From Verrucomicrobiota bacterium (lineage in GTDB: Bacteria; Verrucomicrobiota; Verrucomicrobiia; Limisphaerales; UBA1319), in assembly GCA_022709905.1 (NCBI GenBank), contig JAKLHY010000044.1, positions 1 to 64,000 of the forward strand: a stretch of DNA of 64,000 nucleotides. The letters run 5' to 3'. The first letter of the stretch is position 1, and each line of letters begins with the position of its first letter. Below are positions 17,475-26,354 of this stretch, piece after piece. The notes under the pieces are model-generated. The model was not told where the DNA came from. It searched no databases and was given only the letters and a program-made list of their open reading frames with translations. The translations under genes and the position numbers were made by a program.

Positions 17475-18254
17475 ATGAAACGAAACGACCTTGCCAACCG
17501 CGGTTTCTTCTCGGGGCGTCTGGGCTTCACGCTCATTGAATTGCTCGTGGTGATTGCCATCATCGCCATCCTGGCGGGCATGCTCCTCCCCGCCCTGGCC
17601 AAAGCGAAAGAGAAAGCCAATCGAACTTTCTGTACGAACAACAACAAGCAGCTGATTCTTGGCGTTCAACTTTACTGCAACGACACCGATGACACCATGC
17701 CGTTCCCCAACTGGGGCACCACCCGATCTGATGGCCCGGGATGGCTTTATCTGGCGACCACGGCAAATACGGTTCCGTGGAACGGCACCAATGAGACGCT
17801 TGCTTACCAGGACGGCCAGCTCTGGCCTTTCATCAAAACCAGCAAGATTTATCGTTGCCCGCTCGACAAGACCAACGCCCCCGCCAAGGCGGGCTTGGCT
17901 TGGAAAAACCGCGCGAACAAACTCAGCAGCTACGTCATGAACGGTGCCGTCTGCAGCTATGGCGCCCTCATCGGCAAGAAACCTAACGCCCACAAAATAT
18001 CCGCTTTCAAGCCGATGGCCTACTGCCTGTGGGAGCCCGATGAAAACACCTCCGCCGGCGTGTTTGTTTTCAACGACGCCAGCAGTTTCCCGGATCGTAA
18101 CGAGGGCGTGAACAAACGGCATGAAAAAGGCGCCGTTATCTCCGGTTTTGGCGGCCACGTCGAATTCATCTCGTTTGACAAGTTCAAGGCCGAGCAGAAC
18201 GCCAAGCCAGGATTGCTATGGTGCAATCCTTTGAAGCCGAACGGGGCCGAGTAA
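17475..18254 (+). CDS. Type II secretion/pilin-like prepilin (verrucomicrobial pseudopilin)
   Basis: A 259-residue protein with a classic prepilin N-terminus: a short basic leader, then GFTLIELLVVIAIIAILAGMLLPALAKA, where a prepilin peptidase would cut after the glycine and Glu+5 is conserved. The rest is a soluble domain with a C-P-x-D segment (YRCPLDKTNAPAK) and a C-terminal GGHVEFISFDKFK resembling the H-x9-DG region of the large Planctomycetes/Verrucomicrobia pseudopilin families. These occur in many copies per genome; function is unknown, presumably surface or periplasmic. The start at 17475 places the leader correctly. A lipoprotein gene follows 25 bases later. Confidence 0.85.
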   Translation: MKRNDLANRGFFSGRLGFTLIELLVVIAIIAILAGMLLPALAKAKEKANRTFCTNNNKQLILGVQLYCNDTDDTMPFPNWGTTRSDGPGWLYLATTANTVPWNGTNETLAYQDGQLWPFIKTSKIYRCPLDKTNAPAKAGLAWKNRANKLSSYVMNGAVCSYGALIGKKPNAHKISAFKPMAYCLWEPDENTSAGVFVFNDASSFPDRNEGVNKRHEKGAVISGFGGHVEFISFDKFKAEQNAKPGLLWCNPLKPNGAE

Positions 18255-18279
18255 AACGGCGTCGCGCAAAGGATGACCT

Positions 18280-18648
18280 ATGAGGATGTATCTCAGATCC
18301 CTGATGGCGGTGCTTGCGGCAGCCCTTCTGGTTGTAGGCTGCGGCGGTGGCGAAAAGAGCGTTAGCGTCGATGATGCCGCCGCCGGCGCCCAGAAGGCCT
18401 TTGCCGCCGCCGGTGCCGAGGTCAAGGGCGCGATCGACAAGGCGGTGACCGCCTATCGGGCCAACGACTTTGTTGGAGCTGTCGTCATGCTCCAGTCCGT
18501 GCAGGACGCCCCCAATCTGACGGCAGACCAGACCAAAGCCATTGATGACCTGACCCGAGCCGTCTACGAAAAGCTCGCAGCGCTGGTTGAGAAGGGCGAC
18601 CCCAAGGCCCAGCAGGCCCTGGGTCAATTGAGGAACATGCGCCGATAA
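18280..18648 (+). CDS. Small helical lipoprotein of unknown function
   Basis: A 122-residue protein with a signal peptide ending in a lipobox (LLVVGC, Cys at residue 21). The mature part is Ala- and Lys-rich and likely all-helical: KAFAAAGAEVKGAIDKAVTAYRANDFVGAVVMLQ, with a TPR-like rhythm but too short to call a repeat. A well-placed AAAGGA ribosome site lies before the ATG, and the gene follows the prepilin by 25 bases, suggesting one transcript ending at the terminator at 18678. I do not recognise a named family. Confidence 0.8.
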   Translation: MRMYLRSLMAVLAAALLVVGCGGGEKSVSVDDAAAGAQKAFAAAGAEVKGAIDKAVTAYRANDFVGAVVMLQSVQDAPNLTADQTKAIDDLTRAVYEKLAALVEKGDPKAQQALGQLRNMRR

Positions 18649-18677
18649 TCCCTCCCCGAACTGTCCCGACTTAGTTC

Positions 18678-18708
18678 AAAGGCCGCCGATCCCGGTGGCT
18701 TTTTTTTT
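18678..18708 (+). terminator. Rho-independent terminator after the lipoprotein gene
   Basis: AAAGGCCGCC (18678-18687) pairs with GGTGGCTTTT (18694-18703) over 10 bases with two G-U pairs and a 6-base loop, and continues into a run of nine T (18700-18708). Confidence 0.75.
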
Positions 18709-18821
18709 CGGATGGAAAAAACCGTGGCGACACCGACCGGCATCGGCTACTCTTTGCGGCAGGGAAACCGCTGACGCCAGGATGTCCTTTTTTTGGCGAG
18801 GGGCGGATTCCATCGATCACA

Positions 18822-19862
18822 ATGAACAATACTTTGATTTTACCGGCCGGCTATCAACCTCTGCTTGGCATCCAGGAAACGGAACGCGCAATCAAAGCCC
18901 TCAAGGATTTCGTCGAGCTGAACCTGGCGACAGAGCTTAATCTCAGCCGTGTCACCGCCCCGTTGTTCGTGAAAAGCGGCACGGGAATCAACGATGACTT
19001 GAACGGGATCGAGCGTCCGGTTGGCTTTCCGGTCAAGGATTTGAAGGGTGAACGGGCCGAGATTGTCCACTCGCTGGCCAAGTGGAAGCGTCTCATGCTG
19101 GAGCAACTCGGATTTGAACCGGGTTACGGGCTCTATACCGACATGAACGCCATCCGGGCGGATGAACAACTGGATAACACTCACTCGCTCTACGTCGATC
19201 AATGGGATTGGGAGCGGGTGATTCGGCCCGAGGAACGCAACCTGGCGTTTTTGAAAAAGATCGTCTGCAAGATCTATTCGATTTTAAAGCGGACCGAGCA
19301 TTTTGTTTACGAGAGGTACCCCAATATTCGCCCCGAGCTGCCCGAGGAAATCACCTTCGTCCACACCGAAGAGTTGCTGGCCCGGTATCCAACCCTGACC
19401 CCCAAGGAACGGGAACAGGCGTGTCTCCGCGAATGCGGGGCCGCGTTTATTGTGGGCATCGGAGGGGCGTTGCCCAACGGCGAAATCCATGATGGCCGGG
19501 CCCCCGATTATGACGATTGGACCACGCCCACCGTGAACGGTTATCATGGACTCAACGGCGACATTTTTGTCTGGAATCCTGTGCTGAATATGGCTTTCGA
19601 GCTGTCCTCAATGGGGATTCGGGTCGATCCCGCAACCTTGCGGCGTCAACTCGAGATTCGAAACTGCACGGATCGCGAGCAGTTGTATTTTCATCGTCGG
19701 CTTCTGAACCACGAATTGCCCCTGTCCCTGGGCGGCGGCATTGGCCAGTCGCGGTTGTGCATGTATTACTTGCGCAAGGCTCATATTGGTGAGATCCAGG
19801 CCAGTTTGTGGCCGGATGAAATGATTGCGGTGTGCAGGCAGCACCGAATTGCCCTCTTGTAG
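18822..19862 (+). CDS. asnA: Aspartate-ammonia ligase (asparagine synthetase A)
   Basis: A 346-residue class II tRNA-synthetase-like enzyme making asparagine from aspartate, ammonia and ATP. It matches AsnA along its length: the opening GYQPLLGIQETERAIKALKDFVE, then VTAPLFVKSGTGINDDLNGIERPV, LGFEPGYGLYTDMNAIRADE, LDNTHSLYVDQWDWE, and the C-terminal LPLSLGGGIGQSRLCMYYLRKAHIGEIQ with the motif 3 arginine. E. coli AsnA has 330 residues. The ammonia-only type is common in anaerobes and host-associated bacteria. The gene stands alone between a terminator and the opposing dsbD-like gene. Confidence 0.96.
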   Translation: MNNTLILPAGYQPLLGIQETERAIKALKDFVELNLATELNLSRVTAPLFVKSGTGINDDLNGIERPVGFPVKDLKGERAEIVHSLAKWKRLMLEQLGFEPGYGLYTDMNAIRADEQLDNTHSLYVDQWDWERVIRPEERNLAFLKKIVCKIYSILKRTEHFVYERYPNIRPELPEEITFVHTEELLARYPTLTPKEREQACLRECGAAFIVGIGGALPNGEIHDGRAPDYDDWTTPTVNGYHGLNGDIFVWNPVLNMAFELSSMGIRVDPATLRRQLEIRNCTDREQLYFHRRLLNHELPLSLGGGIGQSRLCMYYLRKAHIGEIQASLWPDEMIAVCRQHRIALL

Positions 19863-19934
19863 CCCCGGTTTTCCAACGCGCAAAACCAATAGCCATTTGC
19901 GGGACAAAACACAAGCCGGGCTTGGTCTGGCGGA

Positions 19935-22055
19935 CTACTGCGCGGCCCGGGTTAAGGCATCCAGGACAATCGCGGGAGTCAACAATTCCGGCAGCACCAG
20001 GGGTGGCAGTTCAGGTTTTTTGGGATACACAAGGACCAGTGGCACCCCGGCGCGCCCATGTTTTCTCAGTTCCTCGGTGATCTCAGGGGAGGCCGCCGGT
20101 CGGGTGTAATCGGCCAGGAAGGCGATGGCATCGATCGCCTTTAGTTTCTCCACGACCGCGGCGATTTCAATGCTGAATTTTTTGTTGGCATTGCAGGTCA
20201 GACACCAGTCTGCCGTGAAATCCACAAAGACCACCTTTCCCTCGGCGCGGGCTTTTCGGACCGCGTCGGGATTCCAACGCTGCCAGGCAATTCCTCCCGG
20301 ATGAGATTGCAGTTCAGAAACGACAGGCGAAACCTCGGGAATGCGCCGCCACTGGAGCTGTCGTTCGAGGGCATAGTAATAACCGCCCAACAGAAGAATC
20401 AGGGCTGCGGCTATGGCGATTCCCCGATGCCGACCGCCGCGCTGGACAAATTCGCCATACACCCAGGCCGATGTGGCGGCCGATACCAGGAATAACCCAA
20501 GCCAGAGGCCCTGTTTCCCATAGTGGTCAATGGCTAGAAAGAGCAGCCAGACCGCCGTTGCCAACAGCGGAAAACCCATGGCAATCTTGAATCGAACCAT
20601 CCAGGGCCCCGGTTTCGGCACAAACCGGAGCCATCCTGGATTCCATGTCAATAAAACATAAGGCAAGGCCAGGCCAAGAGCGGTCGCCGCAAAGACCCCC
20701 AAAACAATCGAGATCGAGGACTGGGTGAAAGCAAAGCCCATCGCGGCTCCCAGGAAGGGGGCCGTGCAGGGAGTTGCCAGAGCCGTGGCCAGCACGCCGT
20801 TAAAAAAAGCGCCTGTTTTTCCCTCCTGTGAGGCCAACTCGCCCGCCGTGCCCATGAGACGTCCACTCAGCGTGACCTCGAACACACCGAACAAATTCAA
20901 CGCGACTCCGGTGATGAGGAGGCACAAAACCGTCAGGAACCTCGGATCACCGAATTGCATGCCCCAACTCGCGGATTGACCCGCCCGCTGGACGGCAATC
21001 ACCACCGCCGCAAGCAGCAGAAACGAAGTCAAAACTCCCGCCGCATACAGAAATCCGAAAAGTCTGACCCGGCCCGGCGATTCCCGGCTCTGGCCGACAA
21101 AACTCAGGATTTTCAGAGAGATCACCGGCAAAACGCAGGGCATGACATTCAGAATCAGGCCGCCCAGAAACGCGTAGAACAGCATCTGCCATAGGCTCGA
21201 TTCACGTTCCGGACCCATGCCATCGGCTTTCTCGATCCGAGGCGCGAGGATCACTTCGTATCCAGCGGGTTCTTGGGTGTCAGCCCCCTTGACGATTAAT
21301 AGACCCGCTATCTTGTCGGGCCACTCTTCTTCGAATCGTCGCACGGACAACCCAAGTTGGATCCCACCCGTCGCATCCATTTTCGCATCGACATTCTTGT
21401 CGACTTCGAAGGATTCGGAAGCATACGGATAAAAGTCGAGCGAGGTTGGCGGCGTTTTAACAGTTCCCTCCGCGATCATGGAACGTGATGCATTTGTTCC
21501 TTGCTTCAGCCAGCGGGCATTCAAGGCAAGCCCGGATCCGTCCTGAGGAAGCCGCTGCCTCCATCTATCCATCAGGGGAGCATCAGCCGATAGGCGGGAT
21601 TCATCGGCGATGCGCAGGGACACAGCCGCCTTTGACTCGCCCGGCACGCATTGTTTCTCACACTCCAACCAGGAGATGTCCGCCTGCAGATTGTATGTTC
21701 CCGGCGGCATCCGCGAATCCAGCGTCAACGGGATCAACAGCACAACCTCCTCGTAATAGACATAGGTTGTCAGATCCGCTTCCTGGTGTTTTCGTGGGAC
21801 CGGCCATTGGATTTCTCCCGCCTTCACACCGTCAGGCAAAGACCATTGGATAGTGGTTGGCGCGCCCGAATCGCCGGAGTTTTTCCAGTAGGTATGCCAC
21901 TTGCCAGGCATCCGCATGTGGATGCCGGCCCAGACCGGTTCTCCGGGGCGAGCCGTGTCGCGGTCCAACACCAGCCGGACCGAAGTCTGAGTGGCGGCCA
22001 TTAAAAAGCTGGGAAAAGCCAGGAAGGCAACAAGAATCAACAACTGCCGTTTCAT
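19935..22055 (-). CDS. DsbD-like thiol:disulfide interchange protein
   Basis: A 706-residue inner-membrane electron carrier moving reducing power from cytoplasmic thioredoxin to the periplasm. After a signal peptide (LLILVAFLAFPSFLMAA) come a periplasmic DsbC-corrector-like domain (about residues 25-140; W-x-x-Y-W-x-N-S-G-D-S-G), a linker, an eight-helix DsbD domain with its two redox cysteines (MPCVLPVI and ATPCTAPFLG), and a C-terminal thioredoxin-like domain with ADWCLTCNANKK. I use ATG 22055 because it begins directly at the signal peptide. The role is probably cytochrome c maturation or repair of secreted cysteine proteins. Confidence 0.9.
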   Translation of the reverse strand: MKRQLLILVAFLAFPSFLMAATQTSVRLVLDRDTARPGEPVWAGIHMRMPGKWHTYWKNSGDSGAPTTIQWSLPDGVKAGEIQWPVPRKHQEADLTTYVYYEEVVLLIPLTLDSRMPPGTYNLQADISWLECEKQCVPGESKAAVSLRIADESRLSADAPLMDRWRQRLPQDGSGLALNARWLKQGTNASRSMIAEGTVKTPPTSLDFYPYASESFEVDKNVDAKMDATGGIQLGLSVRRFEEEWPDKIAGLLIVKGADTQEPAGYEVILAPRIEKADGMGPERESSLWQMLFYAFLGGLILNVMPCVLPVISLKILSFVGQSRESPGRVRLFGFLYAAGVLTSFLLLAAVVIAVQRAGQSASWGMQFGDPRFLTVLCLLITGVALNLFGVFEVTLSGRLMGTAGELASQEGKTGAFFNGVLATALATPCTAPFLGAAMGFAFTQSSISIVLGVFAATALGLALPYVLLTWNPGWLRFVPKPGPWMVRFKIAMGFPLLATAVWLLFLAIDHYGKQGLWLGLFLVSAATSAWVYGEFVQRGGRHRGIAIAAALILLLGGYYYALERQLQWRRIPEVSPVVSELQSHPGGIAWQRWNPDAVRKARAEGKVVFVDFTADWCLTCNANKKFSIEIAAVVEKLKAIDAIAFLADYTRPAASPEITEELRKHGRAGVPLVLVYPKKPELPPLVLPELLTPAIVLDALTRAAQ

Positions 22056-22221
22056 ATTATACAAAGGTCCCTCTTGGGGACAGAACCGCATTGTGCGTTA
22101 TCCCCCGGACAGTTTTTATGCGAGGATCCTGTGTCCAAGTCGCTCAACCGGACTGCAGCGGGAGGCTCAAACCGTGTTGTTCTTACGTTCGAGATCGAAC
22201 CTGGGCTGAGCCCGCCTTTTC

Positions 22222-23661
22222 CTACGCTGACGGCCCGGGTATGCCTCGCTGAACCAGGTAACGGTGCATGCTCTCCGCCGTCTTTCGCCCGTCGCGCGCC
22301 GCGAAAGCAGCCAGGTTTGCACCCCGAACAAGGTCTCCTCCCGCAAAAACTCCGGGGATGCTGGTCATATTGTTCTCATCCACAATGACCCCTCCCCACT
22401 CGTTGACGCGGATTTGAGATAACCCGCTCTCGGGAGGGAACGGGATCGGATCAAATCCGTACGCAATCAGGACAACATCAGCCGGTACCAAATGCTCGGA
22501 ACCGGGAACCGGATGAGGTTTTCGCCGGCCCTTGGCATCAGGTTCTCCCAGTTCCATGCGGATGCAGCGCACTTCGCGTACTTCCCCATTGGCGTCTCCA
22601 ATCAGCTCGAGGGGATTAGTCAGAAAATGAAACACGGCGCCTTCTTCGAGGGCATTCTTATATTCCTTGCGGCTGCCGGGCATATTCGCCAGGTCGCGTC
22701 GATACAGACAGAGGGCCTCTTTGGCATGGGCGCGAATCGATGCGCGCAGGCAGTCCATGGCAGTGTCGCCCCCTCCCAACACCACGACGCGTTTGCCTTC
22801 CACCGGTATGGGAGGAACCAAGGATTGCGCCCCGAGGTTCTTTTCCATCAGATAAGTCAGGGCTTGTATCACTCCTCGAAGGTTCGCCCCCGGAATATCA
22901 AGAGGCTTGGGCTTGAGCGCCCCGATCGCCAGAAAAATCGCCTCATAGTCCCGCTGCAAATCCTCGAAAGCGATATCCCGTCCGACACGTGTGTTAACGC
23001 GAATCCTGACGCCCCGCCTCTCGAGTAGATTTAAACGCCTGTTCACGATGGATCGATCCAACTTGAATGGAGGAATGCCGTTCACCAAAAGACCTCCGGC
23101 GATCGGCAATGCTTCGAAAACCGTAACGTCGTAACCCCTCAAAGCCAGCTCGTCAGCGCATGCAATACCCCCGGGCCCCGAACCTACTACCGCAATCTTG
23201 TGCCCGTTTGGCATGACCCGGTGCGCGTGAATCGCCTCGTGGGCAAAGGCATATTCGTTGATGAACTTCTCAATCGCGCCAATCGGAACAGGCTCCGATT
23301 TCTCGTTCAGCGTGCACATGCTCTCGCAAAGGCGCTCCTGCGGGCAAATCCGGGAACAGATCTCCGGCAGGTTACTGGTCGATCGCGATACGGCGGCGGC
23401 CTCGAGAAACCTGCCCTCCGCCGTCAAGCCCAACCATTCCGGAATCCGATTGCCCAGGGGACAACCGATAGTGCAATAAGGCATGGCGCATTGAATGCAT
23501 CGGCTGGCCTGCTCCATGACGGTCTGCTCGTCAAACAGGTCATAAATCTCCCGGGAATCACCAATCCGCTCCGGGGCGGGTCGCTTGGAGGGATCCTGCC
23601 GCCGGAGCTCGCACCAAAGATACTTGTCCTTCCACGTTGCGGTTGGAAACGGCGCTTTCAT
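22222..23661 (-). CDS. Glutamate synthase small subunit-like NAD(P)H oxidoreductase
   Basis: A 479-residue flavoprotein of the GltD family. An N-terminal iron-sulfur domain has the cysteine pattern CIQCAMPYCTIGCPLGN and ICPQERLCESMC; two Rossmann motifs follow, VVGSGPGGIACADELALRG for FAD and VVVLGGGDTAMDCLRASIR for NAD(P)H; and it ends GVFAGGDLVRGANLAAFAARDGRKTAE. GltD normally feeds electrons to GltB, but no gltB is in the window, so it may partner a distant GltB or act in an NfnB/PreT-like complex. ATG 23661 is chosen because it has AGAAGG seven bases upstream and opens at MKAPFPTATWKD, a usual GltD start; a longer frame reaches 23784. Confidence 0.88.
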   Translation of the reverse strand: MKAPFPTATWKDKYLWCELRRQDPSKRPAPERIGDSREIYDLFDEQTVMEQASRCIQCAMPYCTIGCPLGNRIPEWLGLTAEGRFLEAAAVSRSTSNLPEICSRICPQERLCESMCTLNEKSEPVPIGAIEKFINEYAFAHEAIHAHRVMPNGHKIAVVGSGPGGIACADELALRGYDVTVFEALPIAGGLLVNGIPPFKLDRSIVNRRLNLLERRGVRIRVNTRVGRDIAFEDLQRDYEAIFLAIGALKPKPLDIPGANLRGVIQALTYLMEKNLGAQSLVPPIPVEGKRVVVLGGGDTAMDCLRASIRAHAKEALCLYRRDLANMPGSRKEYKNALEEGAVFHFLTNPLELIGDANGEVREVRCIRMELGEPDAKGRRKPHPVPGSEHLVPADVVLIAYGFDPIPFPPESGLSQIRVNEWGGVIVDENNMTSIPGVFAGGDLVRGANLAAFAARDGRKTAESMHRYLVQRGIPGPSA

Positions 23662-24007
23662 GGTGCCTTCTCTGACGATCTGACCTGTCGTCGGTTCATT
23701 CAACGGGTTGCCCTCCGCCAAGCCTTTTGCCTCCGGCGGAATTCTGTTTCGGACTCTAAGCGATCCCAAAGTCCGCCTCAACATTTTTCAAATCCCTCGC
23801 GAGGCTCGCTCGGCGAGCGCCTCAATATTCCCTCAATCCCCGGGTTCCGCAACACGGTTCCTGCAACCCAGTGCTGCCTCGATCCTCGCAGAGAATGTGG
23901 ATTTCGCCTCTTATCCCTGGCTTTTCTTGGCCCGCAATTCGCCATTTGACTTAGTTCTGGCCAAGACACTCAGATCCTGTTAGTCTCACAAAATAATTTG
24001 GCAAAGC
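23662..24007. other. Intergenic region between gltD-like gene and a secreted-protein gene
   Basis: About 350 bases with no convincing gene; the plus-strand open frames here read through the gltD start region out of frame. An imperfect G/C hairpin lies near 23802-23824 (GAGGCTCGCTCG paired with CGAGCGCCTC), in the gltD leader if transcription starts further out. Promoters of both divergent genes should be here but cannot be assigned. Confidence 0.3.
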
Positions 24008-24090
24008 TTGTTGCCTTTGACAGCAACAACTGGGCCTGAGAACGCACAACTCCCTGCGGAGGTCGCAGGTTTTCTGAGCCTGCAGCCCAG
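24008..24090 (+). promoter_or_regulatory. Candidate structured 5' leader of the secreted-protein gene
   Basis: Three nested or consecutive pairings are visible: TTGTTGC (24008-24014) with GCAACAA (24023-24029); an outer CTGGGC (24030-24035) with GCCCAG (24085-24090); and inside it CCTGCG (24053-24058) with CGCAGG (24064-24069), a 6-base stem with a 5-base loop. It ends 31 bases before the start codon. This suggests a folded leader or attenuator; the pairings were read by eye and not folded. Confidence 0.3.
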
Positions 24091-24121
24091 TTCAGGCGGG
24101 GTTATGCGAGGGGAATGAGAT

Positions 24122-24850
24122 ATGAAGAGCATATTCCGTTTTATCGCGTCCGTCCTTCTGGGGGGATCCCTGCTGCTTATGCAGGAAAGTCTCGTTGCCG
24201 GCCAAAGCGTTCGAAATCAAAACAACGGCCCGGAGAGCAGGAAGCAGGACAAAAAAGCGCTTTCCCCGACTGAACAAACCCGCAGCGGCGTGGTGGTCTT
24301 CAATAACACGCTGAATTACTTGGGGCGGTATTTTTACTCCCCCAATGAGTTTGGCGATCAAATCCAACTCTCCGCGGAGATTACCAACCGCCTCTTTCTG
24401 AGATTCCAGCTCGAGTATTATCTTTCTGACAACGCGAGCAGCAACGAAACGCTTCGCATCCGATTTTATTTCAACGACGGCACTAATAATACCCCCGGAA
24501 AGCTCCTGTATGAAATGGCAAATCCCGTTAGATTAACGAAAGGCTTCAACAGTGTCGTTATCGAAGGCTTGCCGCTGCAAATGCCGGATACCTTCACCTG
24601 GACGGCAAAATTCGAGGGCGTCGATCCAGGAGAACAGGTTGGTTTGCTGTTTTACAATCCTCCCTCGATCGGCGTGGCTTACGATGACTACTGGGAGAAT
24701 ACGAATTCCAACTGGGTGCTCAAGAAAGTCAGTGGGGTGCCCGCCAACTTCGGCATGCTTGTCATGGCCATTTCAGCCGGCGCTCCGCCCCCCGAACTCC
24801 CCCTCCCTCCGCCGCCCGATATCACGCCGAATCCGTATCCAATCCCTTAA
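24122..24850 (+). CDS. Secreted beta-rich protein of unknown function
   Basis: A 242-residue protein with a signal peptide (FIASVLLGGSLLLMQESLVAG). A polar linker follows, then a beta-sandwich-like region (about residues 55-215) with FNNTLNYLGRYFYSPNEFGDQ, a central IRFYFNDGTNNTPGKLLYEMA, and WTAKFEGVDPGEQVGLLFYNPPS. The end is proline-rich (PPPELPLPPPPDITPNPYPIP is the last 21-residue stretch in outline), a pattern typical of exposed tails. No catalytic motif was recognised and the tail is not a PEP-CTERM signal. A GAGGGGAATGAGAT ribosome-site region precedes the ATG. It stands alone, with a folded leader candidate upstream. Confidence 0.75.
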   Translation: MKSIFRFIASVLLGGSLLLMQESLVAGQSVRNQNNGPESRKQDKKALSPTEQTRSGVVVFNNTLNYLGRYFYSPNEFGDQIQLSAEITNRLFLRFQLEYYLSDNASSNETLRIRFYFNDGTNNTPGKLLYEMANPVRLTKGFNSVVIEGLPLQMPDTFTWTAKFEGVDPGEQVGLLFYNPPSIGVAYDDYWENTNSNWVLKKVSGVPANFGMLVMAISAGAPPPELPLPPPPDITPNPYPIP

Positions 24851-24943
24851 CCGGATCCCTGCTCGGTGACCCGGCGAATGAGCATCTCATTTCGGGGATT
24901 TCGGAGGGCTTCCGGCATCGTTCGGCCCGGCAACACGCGGGAA

Positions 24944-25429
24944 TCAAAAAGCCGGGGAAACCTCCGGCGACCGATTCCGATAGTGAATCACGTGGAATTC
25001 CTGGGTCTGACGTAGAACCGACATAACTTCGAAACGATGTTCGAACGGCGGAAAAAAAACATCGCCATCGACTTCTCTCAGAACGAGCGTCAGATATAGA
25101 TCCGAGCAAAACGGCAACGCGTCTGCGTACAATCGTGCGCCGCCGCAAATAAAAATGTCTCCATTCTCCGCCTCGGGATCCAGATCGCTCAGGCTGCCAA
25201 TGGTTCTCACTCCCGGATGATTCAGCGGGGTATGCGTGATCACCACGGTTGTTCTTCCGGCCAGAGGGCGCCCAATGGACTCAAAGGTCCGACGCCCCAT
25301 CACCAGGACGTGTCCCATCGTGGTCTGCTTGAACCATCGGAAATCTTCCGGCAAATACCAGGGTATTTGTCCGCCACGACCAATCACGCGATTGAGCGCC
25401 ATGGCCGCGATGGCCTTGAAGTATTTCAT
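24944..25429 (-). CDS. folA: Dihydrofolate reductase
   Basis: A 161-residue NADPH-dependent enzyme reducing dihydrofolate to tetrahydrofolate, replacing the folate oxidised by ThyA next door. It begins FKAIAAMALNRVIGRGGQIPWYLPEDFRWFKQTT, with the catalytic acid Glu in LPED and the conserved GRRTFESIGRPLAGR. A glycine pair (ICGGARLYADALP) binds NADPH. The start at 25429 fits family length; the frame stays open to 25507, seven bases from the thyA stop. thyA lies upstream on the same strand, so thyA-folA is one operon. Confidence 0.94.
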   Translation of the reverse strand: MKYFKAIAAMALNRVIGRGGQIPWYLPEDFRWFKQTTMGHVLVMGRRTFESIGRPLAGRTTVVITHTPLNHPGVRTIGSLSDLDPEAENGDIFICGGARLYADALPFCSDLYLTLVLREVDGDVFFPPFEHRFEVMSVLRQTQEFHVIHYRNRSPEVSPAF

Positions 25430-25513
25430 TTTTGATCGGGACGCGGCATTCCCCTGCCCCCCTGGCAGGATGTCGTTGCCCGCTTGAATCGTCAAACAAT
25501 CCAACAAGACTCG

Positions 25514-26308
25514 TCAGACCGCCACCGGCGCTTTGATCGCCGGATGCGGATCGTATCCCGTCAAAGCAAAATCCGCATAAGTAAAATCGCGGAGGTTCCG
25601 AACTTCGGGGTTTAGCCGCATTTGAGGCAGGGGCCGCGCGTCTCTCGACAGCTGCAAACGCGCCTGATCCACATGGTTCAGATAAAGATGCAGATCCCCA
25701 AATGTATGAATGAATTCCGCCGGCTGAAGTCCGCAGACCTGTGCGACCATGAGCGTCAGCAGCGCATAGGAGGCAATGTTGAATGGCACTCCCAGAAAAA
25801 TGTCGGCGCTGCGCTGATACAACTGACAGCTCAACTCCCCCTCATGAACATAAAACTGAAACAAGACGTGACACGGAGGCAGAGCCATCTGATCGAGTTC
25901 GCCAACGTTCCATGCGCTCACGATCAGCCTCCGGCTGTCCGGATTGCGCCGGATTTGGTCGACCACCCCCTCGATTTGATTGATGGCACCCTCACCCGCC
26001 GTGCGCCATCGACACCACTGCGCTCCATAGATCCGACCGAGATCGCCCCTCTCATCAGCCCATTCGTCCCAGATGGTCACGCCGTGTTCGCGCAGATACT
26101 TGATGTTGGTGTCCCCGCGCAAAAACCAGAGTAGCTCGTGAATCACCGACTTGAGATGCACCTTCTTGGTCGTGACAAGAGGAAATCCCAGCCGCAGATT
26201 AAACCGCGCCTGCGCCCCAAAAACCGATCGTGTCCCCGTGCCAGTCCGATCCGCCCGGAGACGGCCATTTTCCAACACAAATCTCAGAAGATCAAGATAT
26301 TGAACCAT
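25514..26308 (-). CDS. thyA: Thymidylate synthase
   Basis: A 264-residue enzyme, the same length as the E. coli protein, methylating dUMP to dTMP with methylene-tetrahydrofolate. All family blocks are present: DRTGTGTRSVFGAQ, TTKKVHLKSVIHELLWFLRGDTN, the catalytic cysteine in LPPCHVLFQFYV, SCQLYQRSADIFLGVPFNIASYA, and HTFGDLHLYLNHVDQ. It is the first gene of a two-gene unit with folA and makes the dihydrofolate that FolA recycles. An upstream promoter lies in the 45 bases before the response regulator stop or beyond. Confidence 0.97.
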   Translation of the reverse strand: MVQYLDLLRFVLENGRLRADRTGTGTRSVFGAQARFNLRLGFPLVTTKKVHLKSVIHELLWFLRGDTNIKYLREHGVTIWDEWADERGDLGRIYGAQWCRWRTAGEGAINQIEGVVDQIRRNPDSRRLIVSAWNVGELDQMALPPCHVLFQFYVHEGELSCQLYQRSADIFLGVPFNIASYALLTLMVAQVCGLQPAEFIHTFGDLHLYLNHVDQARLQLSRDARPLPQMRLNPEVRNLRDFTYADFALTGYDPHPAIKAPVAV

Positions 26309-26354
26309 GACTGAGAAGCCTTTTTGAACATCCCCTCTTATCCAAGCCCGTTGC

